Part shown: positions 1 to 9,934 of the stretch, one piece after another
How positions within the stretch are numbered: the first letter of the stretch is position 1
Layout: each line of letters starts with the position of its first letter
Source: Billgrantia desiderata
Lineage (GTDB): Bacteria; Pseudomonadota; Gammaproteobacteria; Pseudomonadales; Halomonadaceae
NCBI GenBank assembly: GCA_011742915.1
Contig: JAAQTN010000012.1
Coordinates: 50,144-114,143 of the forward strand
Direction of reading: 5' to 3'
DNA length: 64,000 nt
Translations under genes and position numbers: made by a program
The notes under the pieces: generated by a model
Told to the model about the DNA's origin: nothing
Databases searched by the model: none
What the model saw: only the letters and a program-made list of their open reading frames with translations

Positions 1-962
1 ACTCATCGCAGAGCACCTACGGCCGCACCTTCGTGGTAGGCCTGCTCAATACCCTGCTGGTTTCCGCCCTGGGGGTCATTGCGGCCACCATCATCGGCTT
101 CATCGTCGGTATCGCCCGGCTCTCGCCCAACTGGCTCATTGCGCGGCTGGCCAGCGGTTACATCGAGATATTCCGCAACATTCCTCTGCTGCTGCAGATC
201 TTCTTCTGGTACTTCGCCGTGCTGCGCGCCATGCCTGCGGCGCGGGACAGTTACTCGCTCGGCGAGGTCATCTTTCTCAACGTGCGCGGCCTCTACCTGC
301 CGGAGCCGCTGTTCGAATCGGGTTTCGGGCTGATTCCATTGACCTTTGTCGTGGCCATCGTGGCCAGCATCGCCCTGGTCATCTGGAACAAGCGCCGTCA
401 CGAGGCCACCGGCAAGCGCCTGCCGGCCGGCTGGATCTCGCTGGCGTTGATTCTCGGCCTGCCCATGCTGGTGCTGGTGGCGACCGGCGTGCCCGTCACC
501 TGGGACGTACCGGAGCTGCGCGGTTTCAACTTCCGCGGCGGCATCACCATCATCCCCGAGTTCCTGGCGCTGTGGCTGGCACTCTCGATCTACACGGCGT
601 CGTTCATTGCCGAGATCGTGCGCTCAGGCATCCAGGCGATTCCCCATGGCCAGACCGAGGCGGCCCAGGCGCTGAGCCTGCCGCAGAAACTCGTGCTGCG
701 CCTGGTAGTGGTGCCGCAGGCGCTGCGCGTGATCATTCCGCCGCTGACCAGCCAGTATCTCAACCTGATCAAGAACTCCTCGCTGGCCACCGCCATCGGC
801 TATCCGGACCTTGTTTCGGTATTCGCCGGCACCACGCTCAACCAGACGGGTCAGGCGATCGAGGTGATCTCCATGACCATGGCGGTCTACCTGATCATCA
901 GTCTGCTGGTGTCGATGTTCATGAACTGGTTCAACGCCCGCGTGGCGCTGGTGGAACGCTAG
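1..962 (+). CDS. aapQ: General L-amino acid ABC transporter permease AapQ (5' truncated)
   Basis: Inner-membrane permease of the AapJQMP importer, which takes up a broad range of L-amino acids. The gene enters from before the window: the frame is open back to base 3 (visible start SSQSTYGRTF), so the GTG at 33 is not the real start. About 319 residues remain. The C-terminal half carries the polar amino-acid permease domain with the EAA loop (HGQTEAAQALSL near base 645) and several membrane segments; a long loop between the first helices and this core is typical of AapQ. It is followed after 10 bp by aapM and then aapP, so this is one operon. The binding protein AapJ would lie just outside. 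Family assignment is secure; Aap rather than a Bzt relative is inferred from the long loop and gene order. Confidence 0.9.
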   Translation, partial: SSQSTYGRTFVVGLLNTLLVSALGVIAATIIGFIVGIARLSPNWLIARLASGYIEIFRNIPLLLQIFFWYFAVLRAMPAARDSYSLGEVIFLNVRGLYLPEPLFESGFGLIPLTFVVAIVASIALVIWNKRRHEATGKRLPAGWISLALILGLPMLVLVATGVPVTWDVPELRGFNFRGGITIIPEFLALWLALSIYTASFIAEIVRSGIQAIPHGQTEAAQALSLPQKLVLRLVVVPQALRVIIPPLTSQYLNLIKNSSLATAIGYPDLVSVFAGTTLNQTGQAIEVISMTMAVYLIISLLVSMFMNWFNARVALVER

Positions 963-972
963 GAGAGGCGCC

Positions 973-2073
973 ATGACTGTTCAACACAAGATGATCGAGG
1001 CGCGTCCGGCGCCCGGCAATACGGTCGGGCCCATCGCCTGGCTGCGCATCAATCTGTTCAGCGGGCCGGTGAACACCGTCTTTACGCTGCTCGGGCTCTA
1101 CCTGCTGTACGTGCTGCTGACACCCACGATCCAGTGGGCCTTCATCAATGCCGACTGGGTCGGTACCAGCCGTGACGACTGCTCTCGCGAAGGGGCCTGC
1201 TGGGTGTTCGTCAACGCGCGTTTGACACAGTTCATCTATGGCCTGTATCCGCGTACTGAGCTGTGGCGGGTCAACATCGTGTTCGCGACTTTCGCGGTGC
1301 TGATCGCCTGGCTGGCCATCCCGCGCTTGCCCCTCAAGCGCTGGGTGGCCCTGGCGACGCTGGTGGCCTTCCCGGTGTTTGCCTTCTTCCTGCTCTACGG
1401 CGGCTACTTCGGGCTGCGTGTGGTGGAAACTCATCGCTGGGGCGGGCTGATGCTGACCCTTATCCTGGCGGTGGTGGGCATGGTGGCGGCCCTGCCGATC
1501 GGTATCCTGCTGGCCCTGGGGCGGCGCTCGCAGATGCCCATCGTCAAGAGCTTTTGCGTGGTGTTCATCGAGTTCTGGCGCGGCGTGCCGCTGATCACCA
1601 TCCTGTTCATGGCCTCGGTCATGCTGCCGCTGTTCCTGCCCACCGGCGTCAGCGTCGACCGTCTGGTGCGGGCGCTGATCGGGATCACCCTGTTCCAGAG
1701 CGCCTACATGGCCGAGGTCATCCGTGGCGGCCTGCAGGCGATTCCCCGCGGCCAGGAAGAGGCGGCGGCGGCGCTGGGCATGGGCTACTGGATGCGCATG
1801 GGCCTGATCGTGCTGCCTCAGGCGCTGAAGATGATGATCCCCGGCATCGTCAATACCTTCATCTCGCTGTTCAAGGACACCACCCTGGTCATGATCATCG
1901 GTCTGTTCGACCTGTTGGGCATCGTCCAGGCGGCGCTGTCGGATTCCCGCTGGCTGGGCTTCGCCCTGGAGGGCTACGTGTTCGCCGCGTTCATGTTCTG
2001 GATCTTCTGCTTCAGCATGTCGCGCTACAGCCAGTACCTGGAGCGGAAGCTGCACACCGGCCATAAGAGATAG
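973..2073 (+). CDS. aapM: General L-amino acid ABC transporter permease AapM
   Basis: Second inner-membrane permease of the Aap importer, 366 residues. It has an N-terminal helix pair, a periplasmic loop with cysteines ([12 protein letters not shown], about residues 73-84), then a permease core with the EAA loop ([13 protein letters not shown], about residues 259-271) where the ATPase docks. A GGAG-like ribosome site lies just before the ATG, and the gene starts 10 bp after aapQ. Aap/Bzt systems use two unlike permeases, both longer than simple HisQ/HisM proteins, which matches this pair. Nothing is truncated. Substrate range is inferred from the family. Confidence 0.92.
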   Translation: MTVQHKMIEARPAPGNTVGPIAWLRINLFSGPVNTVFTLLGLYLLYVLLTPTIQWAFINADWVGTSRDDCSREGACWVFVNARLTQFIYGLYPRTELWRVNIVFATFAVLIAWLAIPRLPLKRWVALATLVAFPVFAFFLLYGGYFGLRVVETHRWGGLMLTLILAVVGMVAALPIGILLALGRRSQMPIVKSFCVVFIEFWRGVPLITILFMASVMLPLFLPTGVSVDRLVRALIGITLFQSAYMAEVIRGGLQAIPRGQEEAAAALGMGYWMRMGLIVLPQALKMMIPGIVNTFISLFKDTTLVMIIGLFDLLGIVQAALSDSRWLGFALEGYVFAAFMFWIFCFSMSRYSQYLERKLHTGHKR

Positions 2074-2084
2074 GAATGAGAACA

Positions 2085-2829
2085 ATGACTGAACAAGCAA
2101 CCAAGGCCGGCAACGAGACCCCCATGGTCGAGATGCGCGGCGTCAACAAGTGGTACGGCGACTTCCATGTGCTGCGTGACATCGATCTCGAGGTCAAGCG
2201 CGGCGAGCGTATCGTCATCTGCGGCCCTTCGGGCTCGGGCAAGTCGACGCTGATCCGCTGCATCAACCACCTCGAGGAACATCAGGCCGGCGAGATCGTG
2301 GTCGGCGGCATTCCGCTGACCCAGGACGTCAAGCGCATCGAGCAGATCCGCCGCAACGTCGGCATGGTGTTCCAGCACTTCAACCTCTTCCCGCACCTCA
2401 CCGTGCTGGAAAACTGCTGCCTGGCGCCCATGTGGGTGCAGAAGAAACCGCGGCGCGAGGCCGAGGAGCAGGCCATGCGCTACCTGGAGCGGGTGCGTAT
2501 CGCCGAGCAGGCGCGCAAGTACCCGGGCCAGCTTTCCGGCGGCCAGCAGCAGCGCGTGGCGATTGCCCGCTCGCTGTGCATGCACCCCGAGGTGATGCTG
2601 TTCGACGAGCCCACCTCGGCGCTCGATCCGGAGATGATCAAGGAGGTGCTCGACGTCATGGTCGAGTTGGCCAACGAGGGCATGACCATGCTCTGCGTGA
2701 CCCACGAGATGGGCTTCGCCAAGACCGTGGCCGATCGCGTGATCTTCATGGACCAGGGGCAGATCATCGAGGAGAACGCGCCGGAGCCCTTCTTCAACAA
2801 TCCGCAGTCCGAGCGTACCCAGCTGTTCC

Positions 2830-2852
<23 letters not shown>
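2085..2852 (+). CDS. aapP: General L-amino acid ABC transporter ATP-binding protein AapP
   Basis: Cytoplasmic ATPase that powers the Aap importer, 255 residues from the chosen start. Walker A is GPSGSGKST (about residues 47-55), the signature is LSGGQQQR, and Walker B reads [13 protein letters not shown]. The sequence MNKWYG-type start ([14 protein letters not shown]) is typical of polar amino-acid ATPases. I chose ATG 2085 because AGGA at 2072-2075 is 9 bp upstream; an in-frame ATG at 2076 would add three residues. It follows aapM almost directly and is the last gene of the operon. Its 3' end overlaps the convergent GGDEF gene by 23 bp. Confidence 0.92.
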
Positions 2853-4377
<1,525 letters not shown>

Positions 4378-4470
4378 CCATCGGGCGGTAGACCGATCAT
4401 AACAGAGCCTTACATTGCGGTTACACCATGACGTGTTCGGTGGCAATGCCGAACCCTGGCCGGCTGGAGG

Positions 4471-4899
4471 TCAGATGCTGCCCTGAGGCTTGAGGGACTC
4501 GGCGGGGCGAGTCACTCGTGCACTGCCCAGCACGCTGGGTTCGATCTCGACCGAGCGTGCCTCGCTGGTCCAGGCGGCCTGGGCATCGTGCACTGCCGGG
4601 CGGCGCTCGAAGGAGCGCGTCACCACGTCGCCGGGCGCGAAGCCGGCACGAGCGGCGAGGTGATGAGGCAACAGGCAGAGCTCGACGAGCAGGCGCAGTG
4701 TGAACGCTGCGGCCAGCCACAGCCCGGCACCCGCCGCCAGCTCGGGCCAGGCCAGGTACCAGTCGGTGGCAGCGAACCAGGGGGTGCGTGGCAGCAGCCA
4801 TAGTGCGGCGGCTACGAGCAGCCCCATCTGCAACAGGAGATGGAAGAAGAGCAGAACGCCGCGGGACATGGGGCGGCGGGGAAACAGAAACTGACGCAT
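4471..4899 (-). CDS. Small membrane protein of unknown function
   Basis: 142 residues; I do not recognise a family. The N-terminal half holds two hydrophobic helices (about residues 13-36 and 47-72), preceded by a basic stretch (MRQFLFPRRPMSRG) that suggests the N-terminus is inside. The C-terminal half is polar, with many Arg and Glu. The start is supported by GGAGGA six bases before ATG. It lies 93 bp upstream of the GGDEF gene on the same strand, so they could be cotranscribed, but the gap allows a separate promoter. No function can be proposed from sequence. Confidence 0.7.
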   Translation of the reverse strand: MRQFLFPRRPMSRGVLLFFHLLLQMGLLVAAALWLLPRTPWFAATDWYLAWPELAAGAGLWLAAAFTLRLLVELCLLPHHLAARAGFAPGDVVTRSFERRPAVHDAQAAWTSEARSVEIEPSVLGSARVTRPAESLKPQGSI

Positions 4900-5018
4900 C
4901 GGGCTCCTCCCTAGGGCACATCGGCATACGATGAACGTGCCGACATCCCTGCCGGCGGTTCGATGCTACCCCAGATCGCGGCCGGCGTCAGCCGTCACGT
5001 CGGGAAACGTTTCACCGC

Positions 5019-5609
5019 TCAGTCAAGCAAGGTGATGCTGGCCGGTAGCAGCGCGTCACGGGCGCGATGCTCACCAAGCGGGCGGCCCTCGAGAGCGGTC
5101 AGCAGGATCTGCAGCGGATCGCCGTGGCTTACCAACAGCACGGTCTCCTGGCGCAGCGACTGCTCCAGCGAAGCGATCACCCCTTGCATGCGAGCGGCGA
5201 CGCTGGCGGCGCTCTCCACGCCATGCTCGCGATGCGCCGGGTCGTGAGCATCGAGCGCCCAGACGTCGGGATAGTGGCTGTCCGGTCCGCCTTCGAAATC
5301 GCCGAAGGCACGCTCGCGCAGGCGCGGTTCGGGTTGCAACGCGAGACCGAAGTGCATGGCCACTCGGGTGGCGGTTTCGGTGGTGCGCAGGAAGTCGGAG
5401 TGCAGGATGCGGGTCGGCGTCGGCCAGCGCCAGTCGGCGAGCAGCGCTTGCAGCTGTGCCTCTCCCCGGTGGGAGAGGCCGAACGCCGAGAGCCCCCTGG
5501 CCGGGGAGCTGATGATCAGGTGCCGCTCGTTGGCTTCACTATGACCATGCCGCATCAGCAGGTAGCGATTGTGGCGCGAACCCGAGGCGAGGTGAAATCG
5601 GTTTGACAT
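5019..5609 (-). CDS. Histidine phosphatase superfamily protein (phosphoglycerate-mutase-like)
   Basis: 196-residue member of the two-histidine phosphatase superfamily. The catalytic motif is LLMRHGHSEAN (about residues 17-27), where RHG carries the phosphorylated histidine; the second histidine is in VLLVSHGDPLQIL (about residues 159-171). A conserved ERAFGDFEGG follows the acid region. The size fits small broad-specificity members (GpmB/CobC/SixA relatives) rather than the 230-250-residue glycolytic mutase. The substrate is unknown. Its start codon overlaps the Pho-box-like repeat that precedes the divergent phn transporter, which may mean both are phosphate-related, but that is inference. 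Confidence 0.85.
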   Translation of the reverse strand: MSNRFHLASGSRHNRYLLMRHGHSEANERHLIISSPARGLSAFGLSHRGEAQLQALLADWRWPTPTRILHSDFLRTTETATRVAMHFGLALQPEPRLRERAFGDFEGGPDSHYPDVWALDAHDPAHREHGVESAASVAARMQGVIASLEQSLRQETVLLVSHGDPLQILLTALEGRPLGEHRARDALLPASITLLD

Positions 5610-5620
5610 CGTCTTGTCAT
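5603..5620 (+). promoter_or_regulatory. Putative Pho box upstream of phnD
   Basis: Two direct heptamers, TTGACAT (5603-5609) and TTGTCAT (5614-5620), are spaced 11 bp apart. PhoB sites are direct CTGTCAT repeats with this 11-bp period; the two copies match 5/7 and 6/7. A weak -10 (TAGATT, 5627-5632) lies downstream toward phnD, leaving a leader of about 160 nt. The site covers the start codon of the divergent phosphatase. Confidence 0.5.
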
Positions 5621-5797
5621 ACTACCTAGATTGAGAGTTAGTTTCGTTTGCGATCATGAAGGCTTTGGTATGTTCGCTTCCGAGCAGGATAGGCAGGAAA
5701 ATGCGTCAGGTCATCCCGCTGCCTTGTGTCAAGGTCTGCTTAGGCGTTACATACGGAATGTTGTACACATAACTACAGCGATTAGAGAGACACGCCA

Positions 5798-6799
5798 ATG
5801 ACAACCAGTAAATCCATCGTCCGCCCGCCCTTCGCCGCCCTCGCTCTCTCCAGCCTGCTGCCTCTGGCCCTGCTGATCTCGGCGCAGGCCCAGGCCGACT
5901 GCCCCCGGGGCGACCTGGACACTCTGTATTGCGATGAGGATGGCGACATGGTCGCCGATCTGCCCGCCGACGAATCCGAGTGGGCCAATCCCGATACGCT
6001 GATCTTCGCCTATACCCCGGTGGAGGATCCTGCCATCTACTCCGACATCTGGCAGCCCTTCATCGATCACCTCCAGGAGGTGACCGAGCGTAACGTACGC
6101 TTCTTTGCCGTGCAGTCCAACTCGGCTCAGGTCGAGGCCATGCGCAGCGGGCGGCTGCACATTGCCGGCTTCTCTACCGGCCCGACGCCGTTCGCGGTGA
6201 ACCTGGCCGGCGCGGTACCGTTCGCCCTGATGGGCTCCGACGACGGTCAGTTCGGTTACACCCTGCAGGTCTACACCCACGTCGATTCCGACATCGAAGA
6301 GATGGAGGATCTGCGTGGCAAGCGGGTGGCGCACACCTCGCCCACGTCGAACTCCGGCAATCTGGCACCTAGGGCCCTGTTCCCGGAGCTCGGCATCGTG
6401 CCCGACGAAGACTACGAGGTGGTCTACTCCGGCAGCCATGACCAGTCGATGCTGGGCGTGGTCGCCCGTGACTATGACGCCGCGCCGGTGGCCTCAGAAG
6501 TCATCGAGCGTATGGCGGCGCGAGGACTCTACGATGAAGAGGAGGTGCGCATGATCTACGAGTCCGACCGCTTCCCCACCACCTCCTATAACTATGCGCA
6601 TAATCTGCACCCTGACCTGGTCGAGAAGATCAAGGAAGCCTTCTTCAGCTTCGACTTCGCGGGCACGGCGTTGGGCGACGAGTTCGAAGGCGTAGAGAAG
6701 TTCATTCCCATCAATTACCAGGAGCACTGGGAGGTCATTCGCACCATCCAGGCCGCCAACGACGTGCGCTACACCCGCGAGGACCTGGAGCAGGAGTAA
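5798..6799 (+). CDS. phnD: Phosphonate/phosphite-type ABC transporter substrate-binding protein
   Basis: Periplasmic binding protein of a PhnD-family importer, 333 residues. A Sec signal peptide (hydrophobic core about residues 12-28, ending AQAQA before DCP) is clear. The mature protein has the family pattern: FAYTPVEDPAIYSDIWQPF, then QVEAMRSGRLHIAGFSTGP, then a GKRVAHTSPTSNSGN segment whose serines and threonines normally hold the phosphonate group. Between signal and fold is an acidic stretch (DEDGDMVAD, about residues 46-54) that is not part of the usual core. It heads phnD-C-E1-E2. The ligand could be a phosphonate, phosphite or phosphate ester; no catabolic gene is present to decide. 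Confidence 0.9.
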   Translation: MTTSKSIVRPPFAALALSSLLPLALLISAQAQADCPRGDLDTLYCDEDGDMVADLPADESEWANPDTLIFAYTPVEDPAIYSDIWQPFIDHLQEVTERNVRFFAVQSNSAQVEAMRSGRLHIAGFSTGPTPFAVNLAGAVPFALMGSDDGQFGYTLQVYTHVDSDIEEMEDLRGKRVAHTSPTSNSGNLAPRALFPELGIVPDEDYEVVYSGSHDQSMLGVVARDYDAAPVASEVIERMAARGLYDEEEVRMIYESDRFPTTSYNYAHNLHPDLVEKIKEAFFSFDFAGTALGDEFEGVEKFIPINYQEHWEVIRTIQAANDVRYTREDLEQE

Positions 6800-6820
6800 A
6801 CCTGGCAGCGAGCAGCCGGG

Positions 6821-6841
6821 GCCCTCGGCTTCGCCGGGGGC
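6821..6841 (+). terminator. GC-rich hairpin between phnD and phnC (attenuator-like)
   Basis: An 8-bp stem (6821-6828 with 6834-6841) closes a CTTCG loop just after the phnD stop. The T-run (TTTTTT, about 6853-6858) is about 12 bp further on, so it is probably a partial terminator or 3'-stabiliser. Such a structure would let the binding protein be made in excess over the membrane components. Confidence 0.5.
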
Positions 6842-6872
6842 GTCTCCGTTCCTTTTTTCGCGAGGTGGGTGA

Positions 6873-7682
6873 ATGCTGGAAATTTCAAAGCTGGTCAAGC
6901 GTTACGGCCGTGACGAGCCGGTGCTCAAGGAGCTGGATCTGACGGTCGAAGGCAGCAGCGTGGTCTCCATCGTCGGCGCCTCCGGGGCCGGCAAGAGCAC
7001 CATGCTGCGCTGTATCAACCGCCTGGTGGAGCCCACCTCGGGTTCGATCAAGCTCAACGGCAATGAACTGGTTCACCTGCGCGGGCGCGAACTACGCCGT
7101 GCCCGGCGCAAGATCGGCATGGTGTTTCAGGGCTTCAACCTGATCGACCGTCTCACGGTGATGGAGAACGTGCTGGCGGGGCGGCTCGGCTACGTCAATC
7201 TCTACCAGGCGATCACCCGCCGCTATCCCCAGAGCGATATCGAGCGTGCCTTCACGCTGATGGAGCGGGTGGGCATCGCCCACTACGCCAACAAGCGGGC
7301 CGACGAGCTTTCCGGCGGTGAGCGCCAGCGGGTCGGCGTGGTGCGAGCGCTGATGCAGGAACCGGAAATCCTGCTGGCCGACGAGCCCACGGCCTCGCTC
7401 GATCCGCGCACCTCCGAGCAGATCATGAAGCTGCTGCAGAGCCTGGCCAGCGAGCTCTCGCTGCCGGTGCTGATCAACATTCACAACGTGGCCCAGGCCA
7501 AGGCCTATACCGAACGCATCGTCGGCCTGCGCCACGGCCGGATGATCTTCGACGGCGCGCCGGCCGATTTCGGCAAGGAGGCGCTGGACGCCATCTACGG
7601 CGGCATCGAGACGGCCGAGGACGAGATCACCGAGGAGCCCGGCCGCCCGGCGCAGCAGGGGGTGGCCCATGACTCGACCTGA
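6873..7682 (+). CDS. phnC: Phosphonate-type ABC transporter ATP-binding protein
   Basis: Cytoplasmic ATPase of the Phn importer, 269 residues. Walker A GASGAGKST (about 35-43), Q-loop VFQGFNLIDRLTV, signature LSGGERQR and Walker B ILLADEPTASLDP are all intact. The insert NLYQAITRRYP after the Q-loop is characteristic of PhnC. GAGGTG lies 5-10 bases before the ATG. The gene overlaps phnE1 by 14 bp, so translation is probably coupled. It lies 73 bp after phnD with a hairpin between. Confidence 0.94.
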   Translation: MLEISKLVKRYGRDEPVLKELDLTVEGSSVVSIVGASGAGKSTMLRCINRLVEPTSGSIKLNGNELVHLRGRELRRARRKIGMVFQGFNLIDRLTVMENVLAGRLGYVNLYQAITRRYPQSDIERAFTLMERVGIAHYANKRADELSGGERQRVGVVRALMQEPEILLADEPTASLDPRTSEQIMKLLQSLASELSLPVLINIHNVAQAKAYTERIVGLRHGRMIFDGAPADFGKEALDAIYGGIETAEDEITEEPGRPAQQGVAHDST

Positions 7683-8478
7683 CCAGGCCGCCGTGCCACG
7701 CACCTGGCGCAAGCCACCCTTCATTGCCAACCCGCTGCTGCGCTATGGGCTGTGGTTGGTGGTGATCGTCTACCTGGTGTGGGCCTTCGGCTCGCTGCCG
7801 TTCAACTGGGCGCGCATCAGCGAGGGCCTGCCACGGGCGGCGCGTATCTTCGGCGGCGGCTTTCCGCCCAGCTTCGAGCGCAGCGGGCTGCTGATCACCG
7901 GCTTCAAGGAGAGTTTTCAGATCGCCATTCTGGCCACGCTGATGGGGGTGGCGCTGTCGATTCCCTTCGCCGTGATGGCGGCCAAGAACGTGGCGCCAAA
8001 GCCCATCTATCTGCTCGGGCGGGCGGTGATCATCGTCTCGCGCAGTTTCCATCCGGTGATCGTCGCCATCCTGTTCGTGGCCGCGGTGGGCTTCGGTCCG
8101 CTGGCCGGCATCCTCACCCTGACGATCTATTCGATCGGCTTCGTCGGCAAGCTGCTGGCGGAGGAGATCGAGGAGATCGACTGGGGTCAGGTCGAGGCGA
8201 TGAAAGCCGCCGGGGCGGGCTACCTGGCAACCCTGATCTATGCCGTGTTTCCGCAGATCCTGCCGCGCCAGGTGGGGCTCTCCATGTACCAGCTCGACAG
8301 CAACCTGCGCGCCTCGGCGGTGGTCGGCATCGTCGGCGCCGGCGGCATCGGCGGTACCCTGATGAATGCCTTCGGTCGCTATGACTACGATTTCGCCTTT
8401 GCCATCCTGCTCATGATCATCGCCGTGATTCTGGTCAGTGAAGGCATCAGCGGCTGGGTGAGGAAGAAGATATGGTAG
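7669..8478 (+). CDS. phnE: Phosphonate-type ABC transporter permease 1
   Basis: Inner-membrane permease, 269 residues, with about six membrane helices and the PhnE pattern: a conserved RSFHPVIVAILFVAAVGFGPLAG segment region (about 125-147), then the EAA-like loop (WGQVEAMKAAGAGYL, about 175-189), then VVGIVGAGGIGGTL near the C-terminus. It starts inside the end of phnC and its own end overlaps the next permease gene by 7 bp. The pair most likely forms a heterodimeric channel. Confidence 0.92.
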   Translation: MTRPDQAAVPRTWRKPPFIANPLLRYGLWLVVIVYLVWAFGSLPFNWARISEGLPRAARIFGGGFPPSFERSGLLITGFKESFQIAILATLMGVALSIPFAVMAAKNVAPKPIYLLGRAVIIVSRSFHPVIVAILFVAAVGFGPLAGILTLTIYSIGFVGKLLAEEIEEIDWGQVEAMKAAGAGYLATLIYAVFPQILPRQVGLSMYQLDSNLRASAVVGIVGAGGIGGTLMNAFGRYDYDFAFAILLMIIAVILVSEGISGWVRKKIW

Positions 8479-9281
8479 ATCATGCCGGAACCCTGGCCGA
8501 TCGCGTCTGGCGGCGCTACGACCGCAAGCAGCAACTGATCCGCTACGGCGTGCTGCTGGCCACCGTGATGGTGGTCTACTGGGCGATACGCGACATCGAC
8601 ATCTTCTGGCCCTGGGTGTGGGACGCCCCCAACCAGATCTCGAGCCTGGGCGCGCGCATGTGGCCGCCCGATCCCTCACGGCTTGCCGCGATCACCAATG
8701 CGCTGCTGGAGACGGTGCACATTGCCACCCTGGCGACCCTACTGACGATCTTCATCGCCCTGCCGGTCTCCTACATCGCCGCGCAGAACACCACCCCCAA
8801 CCGCGCCTGCCTGTGGCTGGGGCGCTTCATCCTGGTGGCCAGCCGTTCGGTGAACACCATCATCTGGGCGCTGCTGTTCGTGGCCATCTTTGGCCCCGGG
8901 GTGCTGGCCGGGATCCTCGCCATCATGTTTCGCTCCATCGGCTTCATCGGCAAGCTGATGGGCGAGGCGATCGAGGAGATCGACCGTCGCCCGGTGGAGG
9001 CCATGGAAGCCACCGGCGCCTCCAAGGCCAAAGTCATCGTCTACGCCGTCGTGCCTCAGGTGATGCCGGCCTTCTTCGCCATCGTCATCCTGCGCTGGGA
9101 CATCAACATCCGTGAATCGACGGTGCTGGGTCTGGTCGGCGCCGGCGGTATCGGGGTGATCCTGCAGGGCGCCATCGACACCTTCGCCTGGCCCACGGTG
9201 GCCACCATTCTGATCGCCATCATCGTGCTGGTGCTGATCGGCGAGGCGGTGACGGGGCTGCTGCGACGCAAGGTGCTCTAG
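8472..9281 (+). CDS. phnE: Phosphonate-type ABC transporter permease 2
   Basis: Second PhnE-family permease, 269 residues, paralogous to the gene before it (shared GFIGKL, AMEATGASKAKV and VLGLVGAGGIGV motifs). An AGGAAG ribosome site lies within the end of phnE1. Twin permeases are common in phosphonate/phosphite (Phn/Ptx-like) and hypophosphite importers. No C-P lyase, phosphonatase or phosphite dehydrogenase gene follows, so this is a transport-only cluster here. Confidence 0.92.
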   Translation: MVDHAGTLADRVWRRYDRKQQLIRYGVLLATVMVVYWAIRDIDIFWPWVWDAPNQISSLGARMWPPDPSRLAAITNALLETVHIATLATLLTIFIALPVSYIAAQNTTPNRACLWLGRFILVASRSVNTIIWALLFVAIFGPGVLAGILAIMFRSIGFIGKLMGEAIEEIDRRPVEAMEATGASKAKVIVYAVVPQVMPAFFAIVILRWDINIRESTVLGLVGAGGIGVILQGAIDTFAWPTVATILIAIIVLVLIGEAVTGLLRRKVL

Positions 9282-9372
9282 CGGGGTGACCGGTTGACCT
9301 TCCCGGCGGCCCTTGCCATGTTGAAATCGAAGGCCCGCAATGGGGCTCCATTCACTGCATCAAGGAGAGGCT

Positions 9373-9801
9373 ATGACAACGTATATCGTGGTGGCCGATG
9401 CGGCTAGGGCGCGCGTATTCACCCGCGACGCGCTGAAGCTGGAGGAGAAGGAGAGCCTGGTGCACGCCGAAGGGCGTCTGCACGAGGGAGACCTGGTCAC
9501 CGGCGAGACGGGAGCCGTCGACGAGTCGACCTCCCATACGCGGCGTTCCAGCCGCGGTGACAGCGTGGCGCTGGATCACGAGGCGGAGATCTTCGCCAAG
9601 CAGATTGCCGAACGCATCTACAAGGCTCGGGTCGACAACCATCTGGACAAGCTGATCCTCGTCGCGCCACCGCGTTTCCTGGGCGTGCTGCGTGACAAGA
9701 TCGACGGGCCGACCAGCAAGCTGATCATCCACACCCTGGACAAGGATCTCTCCAAGGCGCCGCTGAACGATATCCAGAAGGCCGTCAGCGACATGCGCTG
9801 A
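9373..9801 (+). CDS. Host-attachment-family protein
   Basis: 142-residue protein resembling the Host_attach family (PF10116), named for a plant-attachment factor but widespread in free-living bacteria. The pattern is MTTYIVVADAARARVFTRD at the start, an acidic/basic middle (ESTSHTRRSSRGD), then KLILVAPPRFLGVLRDKID and a C-terminal DLSKAPLNDIQKAV. The fold is thought to be like peptide-release-factor/Pelota domains; its biochemical role is unknown. AAGGAGAGG precedes ATG 9373 at good distance; an upstream in-frame ATG at 9340 lacks this. It stands alone between phn and the chemoreceptor. Confidence 0.82.
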   Translation: MTTYIVVADAARARVFTRDALKLEEKESLVHAEGRLHEGDLVTGETGAVDESTSHTRRSSRGDSVALDHEAEIFAKQIAERIYKARVDNHLDKLILVAPPRFLGVLRDKIDGPTSKLIIHTLDKDLSKAPLNDIQKAVSDMR

Positions 9802-9934
9802 AGCGATCTTAGCCTCGCACTCGAGCTTGGACTCAAGCGCGCATTCAAGATAGGGGCGTTCTTGCCGATAGAAGGAGCATGGCTGTGAAGTTTACTTCGC
9901 TGCAAACATGCTACCCACTTCAGCGAGAACGCCC

